A stretch of 64,000 nt of DNA from Prorocentrum cordatum (lineage: Eukaryota > Sar > Dinophyceae > Prorocentrales > Prorocentraceae). The stretch's first letter is position 1; every line of letters begins with the position of its first letter. Positions 43,451 through 53,730 of this stretch are shown in pieces. The DNA lies in NCBI GenBank assembly GCA_963575745.1, contig CAUYUJ010020604.1, positions 669,886 to 733,885 on the forward strand. Direction: 5' to 3'. The position numbers and the translations under genes are program-made. Under the pieces are notes generated by a model. It was not told the origin of the DNA. It worked only from the letters and a program-made list of their open reading frames with translations, and made no database searches.

Positions 43451-44930
43451 AGTACATCCCCTCGTGCACAGAGTGTGATCCTACCCCCCCTCTCACCGCA
43501 AAGATCAGCCCGAAGTAGGTGGCCGGCGCCCCCGACCTCCTCTCGTAGGGCAGCTGATTTCTCGACCCGGCTTCATGCAGTGATGGAGAGCGTATGATTA
43601 TCCCATCGTAGTTTCTCCCCATTTCTTGAATGGCGCTTCCTCGTGTCGGCGATTGCCGCTGTCCTAGCCGCTGTCCTGGCCAAGAACTGTGCTCGCGCCC
43701 CTGAGCCGGCCACATGCTTCCCGTCTCGGCCTTGCGCTCTCGCCTCGGTATTTGCGGCATTTCTCGCTCAGAGTTGATGCTCTCGCCGATGGTTTGTCAA
43801 CACAGTATCGTGAGCAAAGGTCGACTCCTGACTTGCACCAGTCTCCCGCACTTCTAATCGCATCAAGCCTAAAGAACCCCCTCCCCTCATCCGGTGAAAG
43901 TATAATGCATCCGGCACCCTGGACGCGTTACCTCGGCACCGGAGGAGCCCGCAGAGAGCGTTCGGGGCCAAGCTAAGCCTTGCTGAGCCCTGCTAGCTCC
44001 CGCTAAGCCCTGCTAAGCTATGATAAGCCTGGCTCGCCCCCCGCTGAGCCCTGCTGCGCCCTGCTAAGCCCATGCCAAGCTTTGCTAGCCCCTGCTGAGC
44101 GCCGCTGAGCGCTGCTGAGCGCCGCTGACCGCTGCTAGCCGCTGCTGAATTTTGTTGTTCGATTTACGCGAGGTGCTAAAGATATCGCTCTGCGAAAACG
44201 ACCTCCTGAAAATATTCAATCTTGGTGCGGTGCTAACGATACCCCCGGGGGGATTATTAAAGGCTTGCCGGGGTTTAGTCGTAAGCTCGCCGCCCCCTGA
44301 GTCTTCTTCTGTGTCAGGTGGTTCCCGCCGCAACCTTTTTTTCTACACTTTGGTCTACGCTTGTGAGTGTGGTTTCTCGCCCTGTCTGCGCCACAGACTT
44401 AGCTCGTCTGCGAACCCAGGCCCTAGAGATTCGAGACAATGATTGAGCAGTCTTCACTAGCATGTCTTCTAGATCGAGGTACTGTCCGACATTCGGGATG
44501 TTTCTGTAGTCCCAGTGCAGGCCGAATTCTGGATTCGCTCTTTCTGCTCCACTGATCATCCTCACTTTCCATTTCGCCTCGTCCTCCACCTCCCTCCCTG
44601 TCCTCCTGTCCTTCTCTCAGCATCCTCCTCCCCCCCCATTCTGGCACGGCGATGTTCGACCGTGGAAGTCCTGTCTTCACCCAGATACCGCCCGACTCGC
44701 CCGCGCGCTTTCTCGCCCCGTTTGGCTCTGTTCAGACAGTGTATACAAGACAACGGGCTCATGCGTTTCAAGTATGCTGTCAACCGGACGACCCTGCAAC
44801 AGATGCGTCGCAAAGGGTACCGAGGACGCCTGCGGCGAAGCACCGCCACCCGCCGCCTTTAGGAAACGCCTATGCAGTGGAAAAGTATTCTCCGTGGAAG
44901 CGAAGGAGGGAGCGCCTGTGGGAGGAAGAG
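43451..44930. repeat. Intronic spacer with GCTGAGCCCTGCTA-type repeats
   Basis: About 43970-44150 holds degenerate 11-24-bp units such as AAGCCCTGCTAAGC, TGAGCCCTGCTGCGCC and GAGCGCCGCTGAGCG. The remainder shows nothing recognisable. Confidence 0.6.
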
Positions 44931-45380
44931 AGGAGGAGGAGGAGGAGGAGGAGGAGAAGGAGGATGAAAAGGCTGCCTCTTGGGGCCTCCTAGGGGCCTC
45001 GCCTCTTGGCGGCCTCTGGGGGCTCCTAGTCTTCGGATGCTGGCTTGGCGGCCCCTCTGGGCCGTCGGGGGGCCCTCTTCGGGCGCTTTGAGACCGTCTT
45101 GGAGGTCGGTGGGGCCGTCTTGGGGCTCTCTTGGGGGCCCTCTCGTGCGGTCCTGGGGCCCTCTCGGGCCGGCTTGGGGGCTTCTGGCGCCCACCTTGGG
45201 GCTATAGCTTGGAGGCTTCTGGGGCCGTCTTCGGATGTCGGAGGCCCGACATGGCGTGTGGACGGGAACACTGCTGGAAGACCCATGGGAGGTTACCATT
45301 TTTGGCCTCCTTGAGGTCCTCTTGACGGCCTCTCGGGGCGTCTTGGGAGCCCCTCGGGCCGCCTGGAGGGCATCTTGGGC
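44930..45380 (+). repeat. AGG run and CTTGGGGCC-type block
   Basis: AGG run at about 44930-44965, then degenerate GGCCGTCTTGGGGCTCTCTT units up to the rRNA fragment. Confidence 0.7.
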
Positions 45381-45446
45381 AACCTTATCACTTAGAAGGA
45401 GAAGTCGTAACATGGTTTCCGCAGGTGGACCTGCGGAAGGATCATT
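45381..45446 (+). pseudogene. 3' end of 18S rRNA gene (fragment)
   Basis: AACCTTATCACTTAGA, GAAGTCGTAAC, GGTTTCCGCAGGTGGACC and TGCGGAAGGATCATTC correspond to the last 60-70 nt of eukaryotic small-subunit rRNA. They are in the correct order but carry substitutions (for example an A-to-T in the universally conserved GTAACAAGG) and a small deletion. The upstream sequence is a repeat, not rRNA, so this is an isolated fragment and not an active rDNA unit. Confidence 0.88.
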
Positions 45447-45640
45447 CGCACGCATCCATTCGAATCATTGTGAACAACAGTTGGTGAGGCTCTGGGTGGG
45501 GATGGAGATAGCATCGATGCCCCCATGCAGAGAGCCAAGGGCAGCAAGCCAGGCTCAGACCGTCTTCTGTGCCTGTCCTTGCTGTCGGGTGTCTTCCTGA
45601 TCTTCTGTGTGTTTGAATTCTATTCTTGAAGGCCGCAAAG
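45447..45640 (+). pseudogene. ITS1-like remnant following the 18S fragment
   Basis: Continues from the 18S 3' end in the position of ITS1 (GCACGCATCCATTC; TGAGGCTCTGGGTGGGGATG; GAGAGCCAAGGGCAGCAAGC). It has the general look of dinoflagellate ITS1. No 5.8S sequence follows, so the fragment is truncated within or at the end of ITS1. The right edge is approximate. Confidence 0.6.
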
Positions 45641-47690
45641 GAGGACTGCTTGCATTTTTCCAGTTTTTCTGGTGGGCCTGCTGGATCCTCCGAGACCCCA
45701 TCGGGAATTCTTCTCCCTAACGGGCCACAGATCCGGTACGCCAACAACCTATGTGAACAGCTCACACGGGCGGCGGATCTACTAAACGTGCGCGGGTCGT
45801 GGACCAGTGGCCTCTTGAAGGTTTCTGTCAAAGGCTTCTAGAAGGCCTCTTGGTGGCTCGTTGGGGCCTCTTGTGGCTCTTGGGCTTCTTGGGGCCTCTT
45901 GGGGGCGTCTCGGGGGCCTCTCGGGGGGCTCTTGGGGGCATCTTGGGTGGAGGGCTCCAATGTCAGTTCGAGTTTCCTCTTGGGCCCCTGTCGAGGCTGC
46001 CTTCGGGGCCTCTTGGGCCCCTCTTGGGGGCTATCGGGCTGTCTTCGGGTGATCATGGGAGTCTCGTGGGCCGGCCTCCACGCCCTCAAGGAAGAAAAGG
46101 CAATCGTGCCAACATTGCAGCAACACCGTGTCGGATTTGATGGTTGTGGTTTCTGGGGCCAGCCCCGAGGGCTTCCGAGACAGCCCCGCAGACGCCCCGA
46201 GGGCTCCCGAGACGGCCCCAGAGGCCCCCAAGAGGGCTCCAGGGCGGGCCACAGGGACCATCGTAGGGCATGCTGGGGATGCACGGCCCCGGCTCCGCTC
46301 CCGAGGCCTCTGGCGAAGACGCGCGACGATCCTAGGAACTCCTGGGTGTGGGCCCCGACACAGTTCCCTCAAGACTCAACAATCAAGGGATCGAAAGAGG
46401 CTTGAAGACGATCCACTCAGTGCCTACGCGGAACGGCGGCGGACGTCCAGGCATGGCATCGAACCCACTGCCCGAATCACGAAAGGACATTAGCCCAGAG
46501 CGACCCCGCTGCCAACATGATCGAATAAACCGGAGTGTGCCGATCGCGCTGCCCGTTCATCCCTCTCCCCTTCCACCCCTTTCTCCGCTTCCATTTATAA
46601 TATTCCAAACTACTTTAGCCTTGATCGCCAGAGAGAATTTTGAGCACCAGAAAAGTGCTAACATTCGATGGTTCTCACGTGTCGGGCCCTGTCAGACACT
46701 GTTTCGACACTGTGTCGAAACTTTTCCGGGTGCTCGAACTTATTTCTGGGATGTGGCCCTTGAGTACGATGGGAGCAACATAAGCTTCCATTTCCTTTTT
46801 TGATCACGCGCCGGTTGCCACTGTCGGTGCGTGACCCTGGGCGGCCCAGGGATGAACCAGGGAAACAAGGACTGTGGCACAAAGTCAGTTGGCAATGAAG
46901 TATCTGATGGTCCCGTGCGGATGGGGCTGCGCCCTGCCTCAATCCGTTGCAGCGCGTGCCTGCACACGGCCTCGGGACATGCAAACGAATGTGGCAGACT
47001 GCAGACGTCGTCTCGGACATCTCGGCAGCCCATCCGTGACAGTTGTCGCATCGAGAGTTGGTGCGCTTGGCATGGGGTGTTGTATCCAGCACAGGACGCG
47101 CGATGCAGTTGCAACACGCGCGGACGACGCGTTGCAACTGTACTGCAGACGGGCAATCGTATTGCAAATGTATTGCGCCAAGTCGTTGCATTGAGTTGTG
47201 TTGCGACAGTCGCAGTGTACCTAAAAATCGAGCAGTACCTCTGCGCCTCGGAACGCACTGCGCGCCCCAGGTCCAGTGCAGCCCCCCAGCAGTCTTGCAG
47301 GTGCTGCACTGCTGCGCTGGTCGATGGTGGCGTGACCATCCGGGCGCGACCCGATCGCCTCGAGAGTTTGCGAGCCGGGGACGCGGGGTGCCCAGGAGCG
47401 TCTCCCGAGCCCGACGTTGGAATCGGGACAAACCCACTCGCAGCGAACTGGCGGACCTTGGCACCTGGAGTTCGCACGAAGATTCAAGACTCCTTGGCAA
47501 TACATAAAAAAGTTCGGGGTGTGAACTGCCAGTGGAAGCCACAGCATGCGAAGGCATCATTGTAGCGAACCAGGTTCCAGGTCCAACATCACCAGCCCCT
47601 TCTACCTGGACGCCCTTTGGGGCTGCCCTCTCTTCTAGAGGGGGGGGGCAGGAGGCGGGGAGCAGTGCAGGTGTAGGCATGCGCATTCTG
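45641..47690. other. Intronic spacer
   Basis: 45840-46080 is another CTTGGGGCC-type block. A perfect hairpin GTTTCGACACTGTGTCGAAAC-like sequence lies at about 46701-46721. 47100-47220 is enriched in GTTGCA/ATTGCA words. A 244-codon open frame at 46831-47565 lacks an ATG start and domain features; I regard it as chance. Confidence 0.45.
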
Positions 47691-47699
47691 TCTCCGCAG

Positions 47700-48079
47700 A
47701 ACAAGTGGCAGCGCTACGATGCTTACGCGCGCGTCTGCATGTCACTCGGGGCTGGCCAGACGTTGATGAGCCTCTCTTACTGGATGATCTCTGTGTGCTT
47801 CATCCATTACGAGAACTGGTCCCCGATCACTTGCGTGGCTTTGTGCCTCATCTTTCAGCTCACGGCCATGGCCATCCTGAAGTTGGACGTCGGAAAGGTC
47901 GATTTCGGGGCGCTGTGTCTGATCCAGTCTGCAGGCTTCGCCTCTGTCTCCCTCGCGGTCTACATTCTGTGGACGGCGAGACGGCTGCCCTACGTCATCA
48001 CTGCGAGCGGGGAGCAGGAGTTCCAGTCGTCCGACGCCGCGCACAACATGGGCGACCTGGACCACACGCAGCTGCACAG
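47700..48079 (+). CDS. Membrane-protein gene, exon with three transmembrane segments
   Basis: Begins NKWQRYDAYARVCMSLGAGQ, a motif I associate with a large uncharacterised dinoflagellate membrane-protein family. Hydrophobic segments follow at LMSLSYWMISVCFIHY, ITCVALCLIFQLTAMAIL and FGALCLIQSAGFASVSLAVY. The exon ends CTGCACAG|GTCAGG (GT donor), leaving two bases of an Arg codon. The acceptor is a good polypyrimidine-CAG. No catalytic motif is visible. Confidence 0.82.
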
Positions 48080-48528
48080 GTCAGGGGCAACGCCCGTCCG
48101 CGGCGAGCCCCGGTGGGAAGCGAGAAGGGGCGGGCCTTCTCAGAAGGCTCGGAAGTCCCTCGGCCTTATGAGGAGTTTCCCCAGCCTTCCACGAAGACTA
48201 AGAAAACCGCGTTGTAGGCACGAGGGCTTCTCAGAAGTCCCTCCGCCTTCTGAGAAGGCCTTCTTCTTCTTCTTCTTCTTCTTCTTCTCGCTTCCACCCT
48301 CGCGCTCCGCCGAGTTAGGGGGGTGCAGAGAGGCTCCAGCGGGGGGACGCTTCGACACCCAGCCGCCAACGGAACGCCGACAGGGGCCCGATCGCCCGCT
48401 TCCTCCCAAGGACGTGCAGCTTCGCGAGCGGGGGCCTATCGCCGATGCCACGGCGGGGTATCGGCGGCTCCTGCTCGATGTTTCCCCCCCGCCCGAGCCA
48501 GTCCCCTCCTGACGTTTCCCCTCCACAG
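48080..48528 (+). other. 449-bp GT-AG intron carrying a dispersed repeat
   Basis: Phase-2 junction: CAC AG|G GAG GGC gives LHREGPICMFLMAVWL. Inside are a CTT run (48263-48290), an AGGCCTTCTCAGAAGG-type dyad and, at about 48345-48475, a repeat copy shared with 56545-56700 and 59540-59690 (GCCGACAGGGGCC(C/T)GAT; AGGA(A)CGTGC). Confidence 0.75.
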
Positions 48529-48675
48529 GGAGGGCCCGATCTGCATGTTTCTGATGGCCGTCTGGCTGCAGGCGCTCCTGTTCACGGCGTCGCCGCAGGG
48601 CGAGAGCGGGCTGCCGAGGCGCTTCCGCACCGTGCTGTTCCTGGACGTGTTCGCCTCGGCGGATGTCATTTCGGG
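48529..48675 (+). CDS. Membrane-protein gene, exon with a transmembrane segment
   Basis: Peptide REGPICMFLMAVWLQALLFT, then ASPQGESGLPRRFRTVLFLD and VFASAD. The acceptor CCTCCACAG|GG gives perfect phase. The right boundary is uncertain; a GT lies at GCGGAT|GTCATT, but the frame stays open far beyond it. Confidence 0.7.
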
Positions 48676-48760
48676 GCACGCGTCGCGAAGGAGCAGGTTC
48701 CACTTCGGGCGCGGCGGTTCCAACGCAGACACGCTCGGTACAGGCCTCTGCTCCACCACG

Positions 48761-49354
48761 ATGGAGTCGGCCGGTATGCTCGAGCGCGTGATGCATGCCG
48801 ACGAAGCCCTGAAGAAGGCCGAGGCAGCGTTGCGGCGTTGGCGGGAGGTCCCCAATCAGGACACACCAGAGGCGCGCGTTATAGAAGCGCGCATCGAAAG
48901 GCTATGGACGACGTGCATGGCGGCGCGGCGGGCATTGTTTCAAGAGGCCTCGGCCATGGCGAAAGCGACGGGGGACAGCGAGATCGTAGCGGGAGCGAAG
49001 AACCTGAAACCAGACATGCGCGCTTGGCACGACCTCTCCGCTGCAGAGCAGCGCGACAGCGCCTACGCATTCGCGCTGCTGGGACCCTTCGAGCACCACG
49101 TGTCTCGGCAGAGGTACTTTTACGATCTGGAGAACGAGGAACCCTCCCTCTGCTTTCCCCCTACAGTCAACCCGCATAGTAAGGATGAGCAGCTTTCCAA
49201 GGGTACCCTGGCATTCTTCCCCTTCATCAGACCATCCTTGGCCGCGTTCGCTGGCTGCGGCCCGCTTGCAAAGTGTCGACATGGCCTTCCAAAGTCCGTG
49301 CATCCTTATCGTGCGTCCTTATTGCACGGGTTGACTTTACATCCGATGCCTTGA
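48761..49354 (+). CDS. Hypothetical helical protein or further coding segment
   Basis: An in-frame ATG (CCACCACGATGG) opens a 197-codon frame. Its first 135 residues are protein-like and non-repetitive: HADEALKKAEAALRRWREVP, VIEARIERLWTTCMAARRAL, DSAYAFALLGPFEHHVSRQR, YFYDLENEEPS. From 49171 the frame runs into a dispersed repeat (copy at 52545), so the true end is probably near 49165. It may be part of the preceding exon (same frame) or a nested intronic gene. Function unknown; mostly helical and charged. Confidence 0.5.
   Translation: MESAGMLERVMHADEALKKAEAALRRWREVPNQDTPEARVIEARIERLWTTCMAARRALFQEASAMAKATGDSEIVAGAKNLKPDMRAWHDLSAAEQRDSAYAFALLGPFEHHVSRQRYFYDLENEEPSLCFPPTVNPHSKDEQLSKGTLAFFPFIRPSLAAFAGCGPLAKCRHGLPKSVHPYRASLLHGLTLHPMP
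49171..49325 (+). repeat. Dispersed repeat copy, paired with 52545-52700
   Basis: CCCGCATAGTAAGGATGAGC, AGCTTTCCAAGG, CATTCTTCCCCTTCATC, CTTGGCCGCGTTCGCTGGC and CATGGCCTTCCAAAG(T)CCGTGCATC are shared in the same order and orientation with 52545-52700. Confidence 0.85.
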
Positions 49355-49779
49355 TTGCTTTGATACGGGACCCCAGACGGCCCGGGGCCCTGCGAGAGCC
49401 CCCTGGGGCCGACAACGGCAAAAACCGTCCAGCCGAAATTGGTACGGTCGGACGGAAGTATAAGATCGAGGTCGGTTATGGAAGGGTACCCTGATGCTTT
49501 TCGTCGTGTTTGTTGGATGCTCATGTGCATCCAGGGGGTACCCCCTAGAATGTTCTTCAGTCTGGCCGGCGGAGGGCGCATGTTTTTGAAGGACGCTCTT
49601 CTGTCTTAGGCCCGGCCGTATCAGCATGCTGCCAATGTCAGGAGGAAAAGAAAGACACAGACACAATTCATCGTCGTCGGCTCCCAGGAAGCTATGGGAA
49701 AATATGGGAAGTTGGGGGGAAGACGAAAACCCAGAAGCTACTGAAACATATGGGGAATCCTGTTGTTTCTCTTCGCCAG

Positions 49780-49910
49780 AGGAGTTCACGTGGCAGAATT
49801 CCGAGGGCCGCGGGGAGCTCCCGCTGAGCGAGGCCGCGGCCCTCACGAGCGAGGCGGAGAGGGCCGTGCAGGCGGCCGTCAAGGGGCACCGGCAGGGCGC
49901 GGCGGAGCAG
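49780..49910 (+). CDS. Probable exon, acidic helical segment
   Basis: After a clear acceptor (TTGTTTCTCTTCGCCAG|AG) the frame reads EEFTWQNSEGRGELPLSEAA and ALTSEAERAVQAAVKGHRQG, then grades into an AGG repeat. Likely an exon of the same membrane-protein gene, or a regulatory tail between membrane segments. The donor cannot be fixed. Confidence 0.45.
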
Positions 49911-50165
49911 GAGGCGGAGGAGCAGGAGGAGGAGGAGGAGCGGCTCCTCTTCACCACCCACCAGCCCACCCCAGCCCAACCCGAAGGCCCCGATTTGCCC
50001 TTCATTTCCAGTGGAAGGGGGTGGGGTCGGGGAACATTGCAAAAACACGTATGGAACCCGTGCCCCCCCCCCCCAACCCGAGGTTCGGGTCTTCGGGTTG
50101 GGTTGGGGTGGTCTGGTAGGTAGTCACCTCTAGGGGAACGAACAATGACGTAAACATCATAACTC

Positions 50166-50292
50166 GGAGGTCCGCGCGGATTTCTCGGATCGGCGCTGGG
50201 GCCCCCAGGCGGAGCCTCCAGCGCCGCCCCTGGCGCGCTCCGCGCGCCGGGGAGGGGGGTCCAGCGCGGGTCCAGGAAATCCGCGCGGGGCA
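50166..50292. repeat. 127-bp fold-back repeat (CCGCGCGGATTTC ends)
   Basis: Ends GTCCGCGCGGATTTCTCGGA and the reverse of TCCAGGAAATCCGCGCGG are inverted. The interior includes GCGCCGCCCCTGGCGCGCTC, shared with 39515-39545. Related copies at 5268-5400 and, inverted, at 53926-53961. Confidence 0.75.
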
Positions 50293-50680
50293 CCAACAGT
50301 GCATGACGTTTTTGTATTATTCTATCGTCGTGGTCCATTTCGTTCCTAGTACGACCCCATGAGTTTGATCACCCTCCCCCCAGCGGGTAGTGCCGCTGGG
50401 GTGGGGTGGGGATGACTGCGTCCACTGGAGGACTCTGATGCCACCAGCCTGAGAAAAGGAGCGGCCGGCCCGCAAGCCCACGCTGAGCGATTGGAGAAAA
50501 CGGGGTCGATTGTGCACACATTCGCGCGTAAGCTTTTCGTGGCTGGAGGATGTATCTCGGGGAGCAGAGATGACGTCAGCGTTGACCTTCGGACCTCCAG
50601 CAGTTTCTGTTGACGCCAGCAGTCATCACCCGCTCCCACGGCATGTGTTGCAGCATTGCAGCATCATCCTGCCCTTACTC

Positions 50681-50828
50681 AGAGCGTGAATTGCCTACCC
50701 CGCTTTCGCTTCCAGGCAAAACCAAGCCATACCACGCGCCTCCTCGTCAAGCGGCCTGACCAGTACAGGCCGTAGTTCGGCATCGTTTGGTATCTCTTGG
50801 AAGCGAGGGTGGTCAAAAGCGAGGCAGG
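50681..50828 (+). pseudogene. Duplicated exon with premature stop
   Basis: Near-identical to 60501-60648. The frame QSVNCLPRFRFQ, then TTRLLVKRPDQYRP, then a stop (TAG replacing CAG), then FGIVWYLLEARVVKSE. The copy starts at CAGAGCGTGAATTGCC and similarity ends just after the donor region (GAG|GCAGGT versus GAG|GTAGGT). It is therefore a genomic, not spliced, duplication of part of an exon and its donor. Confidence 0.8.
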
Positions 50829-50829
50829 T

Positions 50830-52540
50830 TTGTTTTCCCCCTACTTCCTCTGCCCCTCGTCCTGCCTCTCCTCCCCCCCGTGTGATTTTGGCCGCGGGAC
50901 CCTTTTTTTTACATTGCCGAGGCTCGCCGTGGCCAGAAGGGCCCCTTCCCCTGCATCGGCATTATTTGGCATCCCTCCCTCCTGCAGCACGATGACTGTA
51001 CTGTGAGGTCGCGCGTGGGCGGGCCGCGAAAACCTCTCCTCCTTCTCCCCCTCCCCCTCCTCCTCCTCCTCCTCCTCCTCCTCCTCCTCCTCCTCCTCCT
51101 CCTCCTCCTCCTCCTCCTCCTCCTCCTCCTCCTCCTCCTCCTCCCCCTCCTCCTCCTCCTCCTCCGCGGCGTAGGGTCGCTATGTCTTCCAGCGTGAGAC
51201 CCGCGTCTGTTTGTCGCGCGCCTGGTCCGAGGTCTCCGACGCTGTGCCCTGCTGCGGCCGCGGCGTCCTTCTCCTCGGGCTCCCGGGGCTCTGGCTGGGC
51301 CGGCCCAGGGGCCATCAGAGATGAATCTGGGGCGCAAGACTGCCCTTGGAGAGGTGGTGGGGAGCCCCGGGGCTGCGGACTGGGTCCATGCCCGCCGCCG
51401 CCCTCCCCCCCCCCCCCCCCACACCGGGTCCTCGGGTGCTTCGCCACTTCTGTGACCAGTTCGAAGCCTATCCCTATCCCGGATGCTTGGCGTCACCTTA
51501 CCCAGATGCGGATCTGACGGACTCCCTCGGCCGTAGACGGCACATCCCTAAGGGTGCCATTGCTTTTGGCTTGCCCATCTTCGGGATAGGGAGAAGCTCG
51601 AGCCTGCTTCGTCTGGGCTCTCGGGGCCCTCCCTGGACTCCAGAGTTGCCAGAGTTGTCAAGAGACGGCTCGGGATGACGAGCTGAATCTCGGGAGGGCC
51701 CCCTCGGTCCAGGAGCCGTCTTTCCCCTGTGCCGGTCCGCAGTTACCCCTCTTGCCCCGCCCTCCGTGGACGACGCGTGTGCACCGTGCCGCGTTGCGCC
51801 CCGGCGACGATACAGGGTGTGGTTACGCCGATGTGTGGTTTGCGTTCGGCGCCGTTTCTGGGCCTGGGGGGCACGACACGGTCCTCATCGAGCCTCCTCG
51901 GGGCGCGGCGGAGAGCTCCGTCGAGGTCCTCGCCAGCCCCCCAGGGTGTCGCCCAGTGTGCCGATTGCAGACCACACACCGTCTGCAAACCTCACCCGTC
52001 GGAGTCGCCGGGTCGCCGATCCTGGGCCCATGAATGGTACGGTGCACAGTCTCACAGTCTTTCGGCTCCTTGGAGAGCCGAGCTATTGCCCCGCTACGAA
52101 AGTCATCTTGTCGCCGCGCCGTTTGTTCCGCCGCGCGGCCTTGCGCCTTGGGGAGGGCGCCGGGGCCACCAGGGCGAGCTCCGCCTCGGACGCAGGGCTT
52201 GCCATGGGGTGTGCCGTGGTGCCGGCTGCGTCTGCTCGGGCGCATTCGGCCCCAATGGCTCGGCGGCATTTGCCCACTTCGGGATCCAATTTCTCCCCGC
52301 ATGAAAATGACAAGAGCATAACACCGCTTTGGCCGGACATGTCGTGCGCACCCAGGATAGCACGTTTTCGGAGTGGGGATGTGTTACAGCCAAGACGCTG
52401 AGACCTGGACCGTTCTGGGTTCGGAAGGGGCTCGTTGTTCCTCAGGTCATGCGTTGGTTGTTCTTCTAGCCCTCCTCGTGCACCCAGGCGCTGCGGGTGC
52501 CAAGAAAGGAGCTTCGTTCCTTGTTTAGCGTCCCCTGCCT
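50830..52540. other. Region without a firm gene, containing a CCT array
   Basis: CCT array at 51040-51165. At about 51766-52030 one frame is mildly protein-like (RPGDDTGCGYADVWFAFGAV) and could be an exon, but no splice sites or homology support it. No RNA genes recognised. Confidence 0.4.
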
Positions 52541-52544
52541 GTGC

Positions 52545-52700
52545 AACACCCGCATAGTAAGGACGAGCAGCTTTCCAAGGTGACCCTCGCATCCTTCCCC
52601 TTCATCGGACCAGCCTTGGCCGCTTTCGCTGGCCGCGCTCCGCGCGCGAAGTGTCGGCATGGCCTTCCAAGGCCCGTGCATCCTCGTCGTGCGCGTCCTT
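52545..52700 (+). repeat. Dispersed repeat copy, paired with 49171-49325
   Basis: See the 49171 copy. Same orientation, about 3.4 kb apart. Confidence 0.85.
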
Positions 52701-52749
52701 CTTATCGGCACGCACGACATGGGTACAGAAAGAATGGGTACAATGCCCA

Positions 52750-53025
52750 ACAGCAGTTCTTGTTCATTTTGAACAGGACTCCCTGTCCGCGCCGCCGCGG
52801 CCTGTCTCCACTTGAGACAGAAGGCCGCCTGCCCAACAGCCACCGCTGTTGGTTTCGGACAACACTTGTTGCTGGGCACTGTGCCCGGGGGGAGGGGGAG
52901 GGGGAGGGGGAGGAGGAGGGAGGAGGAGAGGGGAGGAGGGGGGGAGGGGAGGGGAGGGGAGGAGGGAGGAGGAGGAGGAGGAGAGGAGGAGGAGGAGAGG
53001 AGGAGGAGGAGGAGGAGGAGGATTT
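52750..53025. repeat. Dispersed repeat copy followed by AGG/GGGGA array
   Basis: 52750-52890 matches 25195-25350. An irregular GGGGAGG/AGG array at about 52885-53022 follows directly. Confidence 0.75.
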
Positions 53026-53219
53026 GGACCCCGTTCCGGGCGTCCAAATCTCAGACGGGTTCGCTTTGCCGCTGGGGAGCGGGGCCCGCAGCGGGGCTCC
53101 AGACGTGGTGCGCTGCACGCGCGCGCCCTTTCTCCTGCCCTTCGCCGGCCGGGCCGGGCGGGCGGGAGGCCCCCGCGGGAGCGCCGCTTGGGCCCCCCCG
53201 GCTGCGGGGCCGTGGGGTC

Positions 53220-53221
53220 GT

Positions 53222-53257
<36 letters not shown>

Positions 53258-53301
53258 CCACGGCCACGGCCACGGCCACGGCCACGGCCACGACGGCGAT
53301 A

Positions 53302-53350
<49 letters not shown>
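53220..53350. repeat. GAC, GGCCAC and TA arrays in series
   Basis: CGACGA(C)n at 53220-53255, CGGCCA hexamers at 53256-53293 and a TA dinucleotide run at 53303-53350. Confidence 0.95.
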
Positions 53351-53353
<3 letters not shown>

Positions 53354-53364
53354 CTCTGCGGTAG

Positions 53365-53552
53365 GAGCCGCCCGACGAGAGCGGCGGGGAGGCCCGCGGC
53401 AGCAGGCGGAGGGGCGGCACGCGCCCGCCCGCGTCGGGCGTGCGGAGCGTCATCGCGGAGGCCGCGAAGAGGCGGGGCAGTCTGCCCTGGAAGGCGCTGC
53501 GGAGCACCACCCTGGCGCTCGGAGAAGAGTCGGCCACGTGCAGAGGGGGTAA
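53365..53552 (+). CDS. Possible exon of the membrane-protein gene
   Basis: One frame reads ESGGEARGSRRRGGTRPPAS, then GVRSVIAEAAKRRGSLPWKA and LRSTTLALGEESATCR, ending near CGTGCAGAG. The last 40 residues look like real protein. It lies just upstream of a fold-back element and a membrane-segment exon. Boundaries are uncertain. Confidence 0.4.
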
Positions 53553-53560
53553 TTCTTAAC

Positions 53561-53730
53561 GGGCGAAGAACAGTATAATATAAACTTGTTCGCTGTCGGG
53601 GGCGCCTGTCCCAGGGCGGCTGGAAAGGTTATACCCTTACGGTGGCACCGTATGGGTATAAACTTTCCAGCCGCCCAGGGGCAGGTGTCCCCGACGGGGG
53701 AAAGTGTATTTTCTACCGTTCTTCGCTAGC
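53561..53730. repeat. 170-bp near-perfect fold-back element
   Basis: Arms of about 80 bp pair along their length: GGGCGAAGAAC with GTTCTTCGC, CTGTCGGGG with CCCCGAC, GGGCGGCTGGAAAG with CTTTCCAGCCGCCC, and TATACCCTTACGGTG with CACCGTATGGGTATA. The loop is only a few bases. A MITE or a very recent inverted duplication; no copy elsewhere in the window. Confidence 0.85.

Larger units (their letters stand above)
42672..47699 (+). other. 5.0-kb GC-AG intron
   Basis: Inferred from exact phase and peptide continuity between the exons at 42567-42671 and 47700-48079. The acceptor is TGTCTCCGCAG|AACAAG. It contains two fold-back copies, a fragment of the rRNA cistron and several repeat blocks. Confidence 0.7.

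Noticed and set aside
45381-45446. Active rDNA unit
   Set aside because: Only the extreme 3' end of 18S is present, with mutations at universally conserved positions and no 5.8S following.
46831-47565. 244-codon frame in the 5-kb intron
   Set aside because: No ATG start, no domain, Cys/Arg-rich composition typical of chance frames in GC-rich DNA, and it lies within an intron fixed by flanking exons.
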